NCBI RefSeq assembly: GCF_014649835.1
Contig: NZ_BMTU01000001.1
Span: forward strand, 372,001-436,000
From: Streptomyces pilosus
GTDB taxonomy: Bacteria > Actinomycetota > Actinomycetes > Streptomycetales > Streptomycetaceae
Direction: 5' to 3'
DNA: 64,000 nucleotides
In this document: positions 24,609 through 32,451 of the stretch, in pieces
Numbering within the stretch: the stretch's first letter is position 1
Layout of the letters: every line of letters begins with the position of its first letter
Translations under genes and position numbers: made by a program
Notes under the pieces: model-generated
Databases searched by the model: none
Told to the model about the DNA's origin: nothing
What the model saw: only the letters and a program-made list of their open reading frames with translations

Positions 24609-25976
24609 TCAGGCGGACACGTCCGGCACGCAGCGGCCGTCCACCGTGCGGTAGGTCCAGCGGGCACCGTCACGGACGAGTTCGCGTACCGCCCGCACGA
24701 ACCGCTCCACGTGCTCGTCCGGCGTACCCGCACCGAAGCTCACCCGGATCGCGTTGAGCGACTTCTCACCGGACGCCGCCTCGGGAGCGCCGCACTCGCC
24801 CTGCGCCCGCCCATCGCCCCCGAGCAGCCTGCGCAGCAGCGGGTGCGCGCAGAACAGCCCGTCGCGCACCCCGATGCCGTACTCGGCGGAGAGCGCGGCG
24901 GCGAAGTGGGAGCTGTTCCAGCCCTCGACGACGAAGGACAGCACGCCGACCCGCGGCGCCTCGTCCCCGAACAGCGACAGGAACCGCACCCCGGGCACGT
25001 CGGCGAGCCCGTCCCGGACCACGCGGACCAGCGCCTCCTCACGCGCGGCCAGCGCCTCGAAGCCGGCCTCGGTGAGCGCCTTGCAGGCGGAGGCGATGGC
25101 GTACGCGCCGATGACGTTGGGCGAGCCGGCCTCGTGGCGGGCGGCGCCCTCGTGCCACTCCACGTCCACTCCCCCGTCCGCGCCCCGGGTGACCTTCCGG
25201 CTGGCGCCGCCGCCCGCGAGGTAGGGCTCGGCCGCCCGCAGCCAGTCGGCGCGGCCGGCCAGCACACCGGAGCCGAAGGGGGCGTACAGCTTGTGCCCGG
25301 AGAAGACGACCCAGTCGACGTCCAGGTCGCGCACGCTGACCGGGTGGTGCGGGGCGAGCTGGGCGGCGTCCAGCACGATCCGCGCACCGTGCGCGTGCGC
25401 GGCGGCCGCCAGCTCCCGCACGGGCCACAGCTCACCGGTGACGTTGGAGGCGCCGGTGACGCAGACCAGGGCGGTGCCGTAAGGATCACGGTCGGCGAGG
25501 GCGCGTTCCAGGGCCGTCACCGCGGCGCGGGGGCTGTCGGGCGCGTCGAGGCAGGTGACGCGTGCGCCGCGCCAGGGCAGCAGGGAGGCGTGGTGCTCGG
25601 TCTCGAAGACGAACACCTCGCAGTCCTCGGGGAGCGCGGTGGCGAGCAGGTTGAGGGAGTCGGTGGTGGACCGGGTGAAGACCACCTGGTCCCCGGTGCG
25701 GCAGTCCAGGAACTCCGCGACGGTGCGGCGGGCGTTCTCGAACAGGTCGGTGGAGAGCTGGGAGAGGTATCCGGCGCCCCGGTGGACGCTGCCGTAGTAC
25801 GGCGCGTAGGCGGCCACGTCGTCCCACACCCGCTGCAGGGCCGGGGCGCTGGCGGCGTAGTCGAGGGCGGCGTAGGTGACCTCGCCGCCGGTGACGAGGG
25901 GGACGGTGACGTCCCGGCCCAGGACGGGCAGCGGGGTGCGGACGGACCGGTCGACGGCAGCGGTGGAGACGGACAT
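24609..25976 (-). CDS. class V aminotransferase / cysteine-desulfurase-like enzyme under SAM-IV control
   Basis: A 455-residue PLP enzyme. PLP-binding Lys229 is in VVFSGHKLYAPFGSG, with the upstream Asp in IVLDAAQLAPHHP and the substrate region ETEHHASLLPWR. A Cys in VRDGLFCAHPLLRRLL sits where SufS-type (group II) desulfurases carry the catalytic Cys. It is therefore a cysteine desulfurase or a related sulfur-handling enzyme. Its leader contains a SAM-IV riboswitch and a six-codon ORF, which ties its expression to S-adenosylmethionine and supports a sulfur role. The ATG at 25976 follows GGGAG. A second, unrelated desulfurase fusion lies at 37205, so this one is probably not the only sulfur donor. 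Confidence 0.82.
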   Translation of the reverse strand: MSVSTAAVDRSVRTPLPVLGRDVTVPLVTGGEVTYAALDYAASAPALQRVWDDVAAYAPYYGSVHRGAGYLSQLSTDLFENARRTVAEFLDCRTGDQVVFTRSTTDSLNLLATALPEDCEVFVFETEHHASLLPWRGARVTCLDAPDSPRAAVTALERALADRDPYGTALVCVTGASNVTGELWPVRELAAAAHAHGARIVLDAAQLAPHHPVSVRDLDVDWVVFSGHKLYAPFGSGVLAGRADWLRAAEPYLAGGGASRKVTRGADGGVDVEWHEGAARHEAGSPNVIGAYAIASACKALTEAGFEALAAREEALVRVVRDGLADVPGVRFLSLFGDEAPRVGVLSFVVEGWNSSHFAAALSAEYGIGVRDGLFCAHPLLRRLLGGDGRAQGECGAPEAASGEKSLNAIRVSFGAGTPDEHVERFVRAVRELVRDGARWTYRTVDGRCVPDVSA

Positions 25977-26079
25977 GGCGGAACTCCCGGTGAGGCAGGC
26001 GGAACCCCCGCGCGAGCGGACGGCGCTCGAGCGCGGAAGGGAAGGAAGAAGGGGTGCGCGGAGGCGGGGCTCGGCGGCC

Positions 26080-26100
26080 CTAACGCATTCGCTGGCTCAC
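26080..26100 (-). CDS. six-codon upstream ORF (V/M-S-Q-R-M-R) in the SAM-IV leader
   Basis: GTG AGC CAG CGA ATG CGT TAG, preceded by GAGGAG (26107-26112) six bases upstream, a strong ribosome site. It lies between the riboswitch and the aminotransferase, ending 103 bases before the latter's ATG. Nothing else in this leader has such a site, so translation of this mini-ORF may be what the riboswitch controls. Confidence 0.45.
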   Translation of the reverse strand: MSQRMR

Positions 26101-26106
26101 AGGGGG

Positions 26107-26258
26107 CTCCTCGACGACCAGGACCCCTGGTGTACGAGGGGTCCGCGCTTGCCGTGGACCTCGCTGCCCACGGCCTGGTCTTCACCCGGGGCACCCCGCC
26201 ACGGACGGAGGGTTGCCGGACAGCCGGCCGGGGCCTGATGGCTGTCACTCATGACCTG
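26107..26258 (-). promoter_or_regulatory. SAM-IV riboswitch with expression platform
   Basis: Read on the minus strand, the aptamer runs from GGTCATGAGTGACAGC (from 26256) through CCCCGGCCGGCTGTCCGGC and AACCCTCCGTCC to GGGGTGCCCCGGGTGAAGACC (ends 26177; pieces given separately). This is the layout and near-consensus sequence of the actinobacterial SAM-IV class. P1 is GGTC/GACC. Downstream are a GCCGTGG/CCACGGC hairpin and GGACCCCT/AGGGGTCC (26137-26144 with 26121-26128). The P1 3' strand lies in GACCAGG (26174-26180), which can pair instead with CCTGGTC (26116-26122) just before the GAGGAG site. This suggests a two-state switch acting on the mini-ORF ribosome site. Confidence 0.85.
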
Positions 26259-26333
26259 GGAGGAAACTACGTGACGTGCGCGACGTCCCGCAACCCGTGT
26301 CCGGATCGCGGGACGTCGGGGGCCGTCGGGCCG

Positions 26334-27398
26334 CTACGCGTTGCTGACGGCGACCCAGCGCTCCAGGACCCGCTTGGCGGCCCCGGAGTCGATGGACTCG
26401 GCCGCCTTCGCCATCCCCGCGCGGATCTGCTCCGTCAGGGTGCCGGGGCCCGGCTCCAGGGCGACCAGCGCCGCCGCCGAGTTCAGCAGCACCGCGTCCC
26501 GCACGGGGCCGGTCTCACCGTCCAGCACCCGGCGGGCGACCTCCGCGTTGTAGGAGGCGTCGGCGCCGCGCAGGGCCTCCACCGGCACCAGGTCGATGCC
26601 GACGTCGCGCGGGTCGAAGGTCTGCTCGTCGACCGCGCCGTCACGGACCACCCACACCCGGGAGGTGGCGGTGGTGGTCAGCTCGTCCAGGCCGTCGTCG
26701 CCGCGGAACACCAGCGAGGAGTGGCCGCGCCCGGCGAAGACCCCGGCGATGATGGGCGCCATGCGGGCGTCGGCGACCCCCACCGCCTGCGCCTTGACCT
26801 GTGCCGGGTTGGACAGCGGGCCGAGGAAGTTGAAGACGGTGCGGATGCCGAGCTGGCCGCGCGCCGCGGCCACGTGACGCAGCGCCGGGTGGAACTTCAC
26901 CGCGAAGCAGAAGGTGATCCCCGCTTCTTCGGCGACCTCGGCGACCCGTCGCGGGGTCAGTTCCAGGTTGACGCCGAGCTTCTCCAGGACGTCGGAGGCG
27001 CCGGACGCGGAGGAGGCGGCCCGGTTGCCGTGCTTGACGACCTTCGCGCCGGTGCCGGCCACGACGATCGAGGACATCGTGGAGATGTTCACCGTGCGGG
27101 CGCCGTCCCCGCCGGTGCCGACGATGTCGACGGTGGCGCCCGGCACCTCGATGACGTTGGCGTGGTCGTACATGGCGCGTACGCAGCCGGTGATCTCCTC
27201 GACGGTCTCGCCCTTGGCCCGCAGCGAGACCGCGAAGCCGGCGATCTGCGCGTCGGTCGCCTCGCCGCGCATGATCAGGTCCATCGCCCAGGCGGTGTCG
27301 TCGGCGGACAGGTCCCGTCCGTCCAGCAGTCCGTTCAGTACGGCGGGCCAGGAGCGGCCCGCCGCGGTGTCGCCTCCAGCGGGGGTCACAGCGCTCAT
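26334..27398 (-). CDS. trpD: anthranilate phosphoribosyltransferase
   Basis: Second step of the tryptophan branch: transfers phosphoribose from PRPP to anthranilate. The 354-residue cytosolic product shows [17 protein letters not shown] (PRPP loop), [23 protein letters not shown] (substrate Arg/Asn/Ser region, ~125-145), [19 protein letters not shown] and [11 protein letters not shown], and GDDGLDEL. The ATG at 27398 fits the family start; an in-frame extension of 19 codons is not conserved. It is not with other trp genes, and lies downstream of the qcr operon but separated by a strong terminator. S. coelicolor carries trpD in the same place (SCO2147). Confidence 0.95.
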   Translation of the reverse strand: MSAVTPAGGDTAAGRSWPAVLNGLLDGRDLSADDTAWAMDLIMRGEATDAQIAGFAVSLRAKGETVEEITGCVRAMYDHANVIEVPGATVDIVGTGGDGARTVNISTMSSIVVAGTGAKVVKHGNRAASSASGASDVLEKLGVNLELTPRRVAEVAEEAGITFCFAVKFHPALRHVAAARGQLGIRTVFNFLGPLSNPAQVKAQAVGVADARMAPIIAGVFAGRGHSSLVFRGDDGLDELTTTATSRVWVVRDGAVDEQTFDPRDVGIDLVPVEALRGADASYNAEVARRVLDGETGPVRDAVLLNSAAALVALEPGPGTLTEQIRAGMAKAAESIDSGAAKRVLERWVAVSNA

Positions 27399-27477
27399 GG
27401 CCGCTCCTGATGGTCGTGGAAGAGTGCGGGGATCCGGCAGGGTCCCGGGCTCCACCCTATCCAGCTCCGGGCACGGC

Positions 27478-27514
27478 GAAGGGCCCCCGTCCGTTCTGCG
27501 GACGGGGGCCCTTC
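27478..27514 (-). terminator. strong terminator after ctaE-qcrCAB
   Basis: Sixteen-base perfect arms GAAGGGCCCCCGTCCG / CGGACGGGGGCCCTTC around a TTCTG loop, 39 bases past the qcrB stop. It should end the respiratory operon before trpD. Confidence 0.85.
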
Positions 27515-27552
27515 ACTGTCGTGTGGCGACGGGGGTGAGGTGTTCCGGGGGA

Positions 27553-29190
27553 TCAGTGGTGGCCGTGGCCGCTCGTGATCTCCTTGTACTCCTCGACGGT
27601 CGGCTTGGGAATCTGGGACTCCCCGCCGTAGTAGCCCTTGCTGAGCTTGGCGCGCAGCTTCTCGCTCATCTTCACCTTGCGCCGGACGCCGTTCTCGTCG
27701 ACCTCCGGGCCGAGCTCGAGCGGCTTGTACTGCTCGTGCGCGGTGAGGGTGTGCAGCTGCTCCTGGCTGAGCGGCTCGTGGACCTCGATGAACTCACCGT
27801 GCGGCAGGCGCTTGATGATGCCGGTCTCCCGGCCGTGCAGCACCTTCTCCTTGTCCCGGCGCTGGAGGCCGAGGCAGATCCGCTTGGTGACGACGAAGGC
27901 CACGACCGGGGCGACGAAGAACGCGATGCGCACGAACCAGGTGATCGCGTTGATCGACAGGTTGAAGTGCGTGGCCCACAGGTCGTTGCCGCCGCCGACG
28001 AGGAGCACGAAGTACAGCGTGATCCAGGCGACACCGAACGCGGTACGGGTCGGGGCGTTGCGCGGGCGGTCCAGGATGTGGTGCTCGCGCTTGTCGCCGG
28101 TGACCCAGGACTCGATGAACGGGTACACCGCGATCGACACCAGGACCAGCGGGAAGATCAGCAGCGGGACGAACACGCCCAGTACGAGGGTGTGGCCCCA
28201 GAAGTTGATCTCCCAGCCCGGCATGACACGGATCAGGCCCTCGGAGAAGCCCATGTACCAGTCGGGCTGGGCGCCGGTGGAGACCATGTCCGGCCGGTAG
28301 GGGCCGATGTTCCAGATCGGGTTGATCGTGGCGATCGCCGAGACGGCCGCCAGCACACCGAAGACCAGGAAGAAGAAGCCTCCGGCCTTGGCCATGTACA
28401 CCGGCAGCAGCGGCATGCCGACGACGTTCTTGTTCGTCTTGCCGGGGCCCGCGAACTGCGTGTGCTTGTGGTAGAAGACCAGGATCAGGTGCGCCACCAC
28501 GAGGCCGAGCATGATGCCCGGCAGCAGCAGGATGTGGACCGAGTAGAACCTGGCGATGAAGTCGTCGCCCGGGAACTCGCCGCCGAAGATGAAGAACGAC
28601 AGGTACGTGCCGACGATCGGCACGGACAGGACCGCGCCTTCCATGAAGCGGATACCGGTGCCGGAGAGCAGGTCGTCCGGGAGTGAGTAGCCGGTGAAAC
28701 CGGTGAACATGCCGAGGACGAACAGCAGGAAGCCGAACAGCCAGTTGATCTCACGCGGCTTGCGGAACGCGCCGGTGAAGAACACACGCATCATGTGGAC
28801 GAACATGCCGGCCAGGAAGACCAGCGCCGCCCAGTGGTGGATCTGCCGGATCAGCAGACCGCCACGGACGTCGAAGCTGATGTCCAGCGTCGACTTGTAG
28901 GCCTCACTCATCAGCTGGCCCTGCATGGGGATGTAACTGCCGTGGTACTCCACCTCGTTCATCGACGGGTGGAAGAACAGCGTCAGGTACACACCCGTGA
29001 GGATGATGATGAGGAAGCTGTAGAGGCAGATCTCACCCAGCATGAACGACCAGTGGTCGGGGAAGATCTTGCGCATGTTGGCCTTGGCCAGGGAGTAGAT
29101 CCCCAGCCGGCCGTCGGCCCAGTCGGCGACGCGTTCGCCGGCCGGCGCCTTCCCGCGCGAGCGGGACTCGGGGGTCGTTGTGGTACTCAT
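27553..29190 (-). CDS. qcrB: cytochrome bc1 complex cytochrome b subunit
   Basis: Cytochrome b subunit of the actinobacterial menaquinol:cytochrome c reductase, which forms a supercomplex with the aa3 oxidase. The 545-residue product has haem-ligand His pairs in RQIHHWAALVFLAGMFVHMMRVF and in SVHILLLPGIMLGLVVAH, and the quinol-site motif PDWY (AQPDWYMGF) in place of the classical PEWY, as usual in actinobacteria. Eight to nine helices are present, followed by a ~130-residue hydrophilic tail rich in Lys/Glu that is specific to this lineage. Its ATG overlaps the qcrA stop (ATGA). It is the last gene of the operon. Confidence 0.96.
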   Translation of the reverse strand: MSTTTTPESRSRGKAPAGERVADWADGRLGIYSLAKANMRKIFPDHWSFMLGEICLYSFLIIILTGVYLTLFFHPSMNEVEYHGSYIPMQGQLMSEAYKSTLDISFDVRGGLLIRQIHHWAALVFLAGMFVHMMRVFFTGAFRKPREINWLFGFLLFVLGMFTGFTGYSLPDDLLSGTGIRFMEGAVLSVPIVGTYLSFFIFGGEFPGDDFIARFYSVHILLLPGIMLGLVVAHLILVFYHKHTQFAGPGKTNKNVVGMPLLPVYMAKAGGFFFLVFGVLAAVSAIATINPIWNIGPYRPDMVSTGAQPDWYMGFSEGLIRVMPGWEINFWGHTLVLGVFVPLLIFPLVLVSIAVYPFIESWVTGDKREHHILDRPRNAPTRTAFGVAWITLYFVLLVGGGNDLWATHFNLSINAITWFVRIAFFVAPVVAFVVTKRICLGLQRRDKEKVLHGRETGIIKRLPHGEFIEVHEPLSQEQLHTLTAHEQYKPLELGPEVDENGVRRKVKMSEKLRAKLSKGYYGGESQIPKPTVEEYKEITSGHGHH

Positions 29191-30245
29191 CCGCGCTCCC
29201 AGAAGGCAGGACCGACGGGCTCGTCGAAGTCGCCGAGCGCTTCGAGGTAGCCCTCGTCGTTCACGCCGATGCGCAGCTGCGGCAGGGCGTGACCGGCGGG
29301 ACCGAAGATCACCTTGGCACCGTCGGAAAGGTCGAAGGTGGACTGGTGACAGGGGCAGAGCGCGTGGTGCGTCTGCTGCTCGTACAGGGAGATCGGGCAA
29401 CCGACGTGGGTGCAGATCTTCGAGTAGGCGAGGATCCCCTCGTGCGACCACTCCAGCGCCTGCTTGTCCTTGATGTCGTCCGGCTGGATGCGGACCAGCA
29501 TCAGGGCTGCCTTGGCGATCTCGGTCATGAAGCCGTGCTCGTGCGGGTCGAGACCCTCGGGCTGGGCGAAGGTGAGCGAGCCCACGATGATGTCGGACGG
29601 CCGCAGCGGCTCGTTCGTGTTCATGTTGACCAGCAGCTTGCCCTTGGACCACGCGGTCTCGCGCAGCTTGGTCCCCGGCAGCGGTCCGAGGTCGCGCAGC
29701 AGCACCACTCCGGAGAGCGGGAACAGGGCGAGCGCGCCGAACATCGTGTTGCGGATCAGCTTCCGGCGGCCGAGCACCGACTCCTTGGCACCCTGGCGGA
29801 AGTCGTCCATGACCTTCGCCTTGACCTCCGGGGAGGCCTCGATCGGGTGACGCTCGTCGGCGATCTCGTGGTCGGACATCAGCGTGCGGGCCCAGTGGAC
29901 CGCGCCGGCGCCGATGGCGAACAGGGCGACGCCGAGGGTCATGCCGAGCGCGAAGTTCAGCGCGCTGACGTGACCGAGCATGAAGATGTAGACGGACTGG
30001 TCGACCGGGATCGTCACGAACGAGACGATGAAGCCGACGGTGGCCAGCATCGACAGCGTGAACAGCAGGGCGACCGTGCGCTCGGACCGCTTGGCGGCCC
30101 GCTCGTCGAGGTCCTGGATCCTCGGCTCGTGGGGCGGCAGCCCCGGGTCGGCGAACGGGTTCTTCTCGTCCGCCGCCTTCACCGCGCCGTGGCTGGTGTC
30201 CTGCGCTGCGGGCAGGTTCTCTTCGGGAATGTCTTGGCTACTCAT
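29187..30245 (-). CDS. qcrA: cytochrome bc1 complex Rieske iron-sulfur subunit
   Basis: Rieske subunit carrying electrons from quinol to cytochrome cc. The 352-residue product has an acidic N-terminus, three membrane segments (VALLFTLSMLATVGFIVSF, ALNFALGMTLGVALFAIGAGAV and MFGALALFPLSGVVLL), and the [2Fe-2S] ligand boxes CTHVGC and CPCHQSTF. A twin-arginine GRRKLIRN precedes the third segment. In S. coelicolor this three-helix Rieske protein is known to use Sec for the first two helices and Tat for the third, and the sequence here has the same layout. It overlaps qcrC and qcrB by four bases at each end. Confidence 0.96.
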   Translation of the reverse strand: MSSQDIPEENLPAAQDTSHGAVKAADEKNPFADPGLPPHEPRIQDLDERAAKRSERTVALLFTLSMLATVGFIVSFVTIPVDQSVYIFMLGHVSALNFALGMTLGVALFAIGAGAVHWARTLMSDHEIADERHPIEASPEVKAKVMDDFRQGAKESVLGRRKLIRNTMFGALALFPLSGVVLLRDLGPLPGTKLRETAWSKGKLLVNMNTNEPLRPSDIIVGSLTFAQPEGLDPHEHGFMTEIAKAALMLVRIQPDDIKDKQALEWSHEGILAYSKICTHVGCPISLYEQQTHHALCPCHQSTFDLSDGAKVIFGPAGHALPQLRIGVNDEGYLEALGDFDEPVGPAFWERG

Positions 30246-31054
30246 GACTTCTTGGCCTTTGCGGTCCGAGCGGCGACCCAGACGGCGACCGCGACCAGCG
30301 CGCCGAGTCCGAAGACCCACGCGAACAGACCCTCGGAGACCGGGCCAAGTCCGCCGAGCGCGAGACCACCGGGGCTCTCCGACTCGTCGCTGTTGACCGT
30401 GTGCAGGTACGCGATGATGTCCTTCTTGTTCTGCTCCGACAGCGTGCTGTCGGGGAAGGAGGGCATGTTCTGCGGGCCGGTGAGCATGGCCTCGTAGATG
30501 TGCTTGGGCGCGACGTCCTCGAGGTTCGGGGCGTACTTGCCGTGCGTGAGCGCGCCGCCCTTGCCGGTGAAGTTGTGGCACTGCGCGCAGTTGTTGCGGA
30601 ACAGTTCACCGCCCTTGGCGATGTCGGCACCCTCGGGGCCGTACTGCTCCTCGGTGGGGATCGCCGGACCGGCACCCAGGGAGGCGATGTACGCGGCCAG
30701 CTGGTCGATCTCGGCCTGCGAGTAGACGGCCGGCTTGTCGGGCAGCTGGGCGCCCTGCGAGGTGGCGGCCGGCATGCGGCCGGTGCTCACCTGGAAGTCG
30801 ACCGCGGCGGCGCCCACGCCCACCAGGCTCGGACCGTCGGAGGTGCCCTGACCGCCGGTGCCGTGGCAGCTGGCGCAGCCGACCGCGTAGAGCTTCTTGC
30901 CCTCCTCGATGGTGAGGGACTGGGCGGTTTCGTCGGCCTGCGCCTTGTCCGCGGGTGCGAACACGGCGTAGAGCCCCCCGGTGCACGCCAGGGCGAGGAG
31001 TAGGACGACGAGCGCCGCCAGCGGGTGGCGTCGTCGTGCGGAGAGCTTTTTCAC
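30242..31054 (-). CDS. qcrC: cytochrome bc1 complex dihaem cytochrome c subunit
   Basis: A 270-residue membrane-anchored dihaem cytochrome c that passes electrons directly to the aa3 oxidase, replacing soluble cytochrome c. It has an N-terminal anchor (HPLAALVVLLLALACTGGLYAVFA), haem motif 1 CASCHGTGG and motif 2 CAQCHNFTGKGG, with Met ligands likely in GRMPAATS and QNMPSFPD, and a C-terminal helix ending AARTAKAKKS. The GTG at 31054 has a modest GGGGT site. It follows ctaE by 79 bases on the same strand, so ctaE-qcrCAB is one operon. Confidence 0.96.
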   Translation of the reverse strand: MKKLSARRRHPLAALVVLLLALACTGGLYAVFAPADKAQADETAQSLTIEEGKKLYAVGCASCHGTGGQGTSDGPSLVGVGAAAVDFQVSTGRMPAATSQGAQLPDKPAVYSQAEIDQLAAYIASLGAGPAIPTEEQYGPEGADIAKGGELFRNNCAQCHNFTGKGGALTHGKYAPNLEDVAPKHIYEAMLTGPQNMPSFPDSTLSEQNKKDIIAYLHTVNSDESESPGGLALGGLGPVSEGLFAWVFGLGALVAVAVWVAARTAKAKKS

Positions 31055-31133
31055 GGATTACCCCGGTGTCAGGATCTTCTGCGTCGATGCTTCTGGTTGG
31101 TGCGCTGCTTCGCGCGCGAGGCGGAGGGGCCTG

Positions 31134-31745
31134 CTACTTGATCATGTAGATCGTGGCAAAGAGGCCGATCCAGACGACGTCGACGAAGTGCCAGTAATAG
31201 GACACGACGATGGCCGCTGTCGCCTGTTCGTGTGTGAACCTCCGTGCCGCGTAGGTCCGGCCCAGGACCAGCAGGAAGGCGATGAGACCGCCCAGCACGT
31301 GCAGGCCGTGGAAGCCGGTGGTCAGGTAGAAGGCCGAGCCGTACGCGTCGGAGGAGAGAGACAGGCCGTAGTGCTTGACCAGCTCGGTGTACTCGAGGAC
31401 CTGTCCTCCGATGAAGACCGCACCCATGATGAAGGTGACGATGAACCACATCCGGAGCTTCTTCACGTCACCGCGCTCGGCGGCGAAGACGCCGAGCTGG
31501 CAGGTGAGGGAGGAAAGCACCAGGATCGTGGTGTTCGCCGCCGAGAACGGGAAGTTCAGGGAGTCGGCCTTCTCCGACCAGAAGTCGGGTCCGGTCACCG
31601 ATCGCAGGGTGAAGTACATCGCGAAGAGGGCCGCGAAGAACATCAGCTCGGAACTCAGCCAGATGATGGTTCCGACGCTGGTGAGGTTCGGTCGGTTGAC
31701 CGACGGGTGCGCGTGCCCGGTGTCTACTGTCGTTGCTGTCGCCAC
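31134..31745 (-). CDS. ctaE: cytochrome c oxidase subunit III
   Basis: Subunit III of the aa3 oxidase, a 203-residue five-helix membrane protein (actinobacterial short form). Recognisable parts are [19 protein letters not shown], the Glu-containing [29 protein letters not shown] and [19 protein letters not shown]. It heads the ctaE-qcrCAB operon, separate from ctaCDF, as in S. coelicolor. The GTG at 31745 has no ribosome-binding sequence; a -10-like CATAAT ends six bases before it, so the mRNA may be leaderless. No better in-frame start is seen nearby. Confidence 0.93.
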   Translation of the reverse strand: MATATTVDTGHAHPSVNRPNLTSVGTIIWLSSELMFFAALFAMYFTLRSVTGPDFWSEKADSLNFPFSAANTTILVLSSLTCQLGVFAAERGDVKKLRMWFIVTFIMGAVFIGGQVLEYTELVKHYGLSLSSDAYGSAFYLTTGFHGLHVLGGLIAFLLVLGRTYAARRFTHEQATAAIVVSYYWHFVDVVWIGLFATIYMIK

Positions 31746-31746
31746 G

Positions 31747-31780
31747 CCGACATTATGTCGGTCGCTTATCCCGCCCTCAC
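31747..31780 (-). promoter_or_regulatory. candidate leaderless promoter within a palindrome before ctaE
   Basis: On the minus strand GTGAGG (31775-31780), a 17-base spacer and CATAAT (31752-31757) lead to a start at or next to the GTG of ctaE. The -10 lies inside the palindrome CCGACAT-T-ATGTCGG read on the plus strand (31747-31761). A repressor or redox regulator bound there would block the promoter. Confidence 0.45.
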
Positions 31781-31971
31781 TCCCGGGGGTGCCGTTCGGT
31801 GTGTTCCCCCCTCCTGGACTGCCCGGATGGCCCACCCGGAGGCCCGTCGGGACCCGTTCGAAGCCGTGTCCGAACCAGTGTTGACCGGGGGTCCGAGGGG
31901 GTAGCATCCGCGCCATCGGTACCCGAAGTTCCCGACAGAGCCGTGCCCTCTCTCTTACGCGTGGAGGAACA

Positions 31972-32373
31972 ATGCAGGCGACCGCCACGGTGCTGGTCTA
32001 CAGCGACGACGCCAACACCCGGGAGCAGGTGCGGCTCGCCACCGGGCGGCGGCCGGCCCCGGACGTGCCCGTAGTGGAGTTCGTGGAGTGCGCGACCCAG
32101 GCGGCCGTGCTCACGGAGCTGGACCGGGGCGGCATCGACGTGTGCGTGTTCGACGGCGAGGCCGTGCCGATGGGGGGCATGGGCCTGTGCCGGCAGATCA
32201 AGGACGAGGTGTTCGACTGTCCGCCGGTGCTGTTGCTGATCGCCCGGCCGCAGGACGCCTGGCTGGCGACCTGGAGCCGGGCGGAGGCCGCGGTGACCCT
32301 GCCGGTTGAGCCCGTGGAGTTCGCGTCCGCGCTGGCCGGGCTGCTGCGGCGGAAGCGGCTGCAGAGCGCGTAG
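31972..32373 (+). CDS. degenerate receiver-domain protein
   Basis: A 133-residue single-domain protein with the fold of a CheY receiver: strand [18 protein letters not shown], then [23 protein letters not shown] with Asp61 at the phospho-acceptor place. The usual Thr/Ser in strand 4 is LLLIARP, and the conserved Lys of strand 5 is replaced in TLPVEPVEF (KP becomes EP). Phosphorylation chemistry is therefore probably impaired. There is no output domain. It lies alone, divergent from ctaE, with 226 bases between. A conserved gene occurs in this place in S. coelicolor. It may act as a phosphate-independent protein-binding module. Confidence 0.72.
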   Translation: MQATATVLVYSDDANTREQVRLATGRRPAPDVPVVEFVECATQAAVLTELDRGGIDVCVFDGEAVPMGGMGLCRQIKDEVFDCPPVLLLIARPQDAWLATWSRAEAAVTLPVEPVEFASALAGLLRRKRLQSA

Positions 32374-32410
32374 TCACTCCGCCGGTCCTGTGATGCGGCG
32401 GCCGCGGGTC

Positions 32411-32450
32411 CGTCGTGGCCGGCCGCGCGGTTCCCCGCGCCCCTGAGGGG
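32411..32450 (+). repeat. dispersed intergenic hairpin repeat, copy 2
   Basis: GTGGCCGGCCGCGCGG-TTCC-CCGCGCCCCTGAGGGG (written in parts); the 3' half folds as GCGCGG/CCGCGC. Nearly identical to the copy at 10151-10187. It lies between the convergent receiver and transpeptidase genes and may terminate both. Confidence 0.6.
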
Positions 32451-32451
32451 G

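Noticed and set aside
27399-27477. Trp attenuator leader before trpD
   Set aside because: No short ORF rich in Trp codons is present; the hairpin there belongs to the end of the qcr operon.
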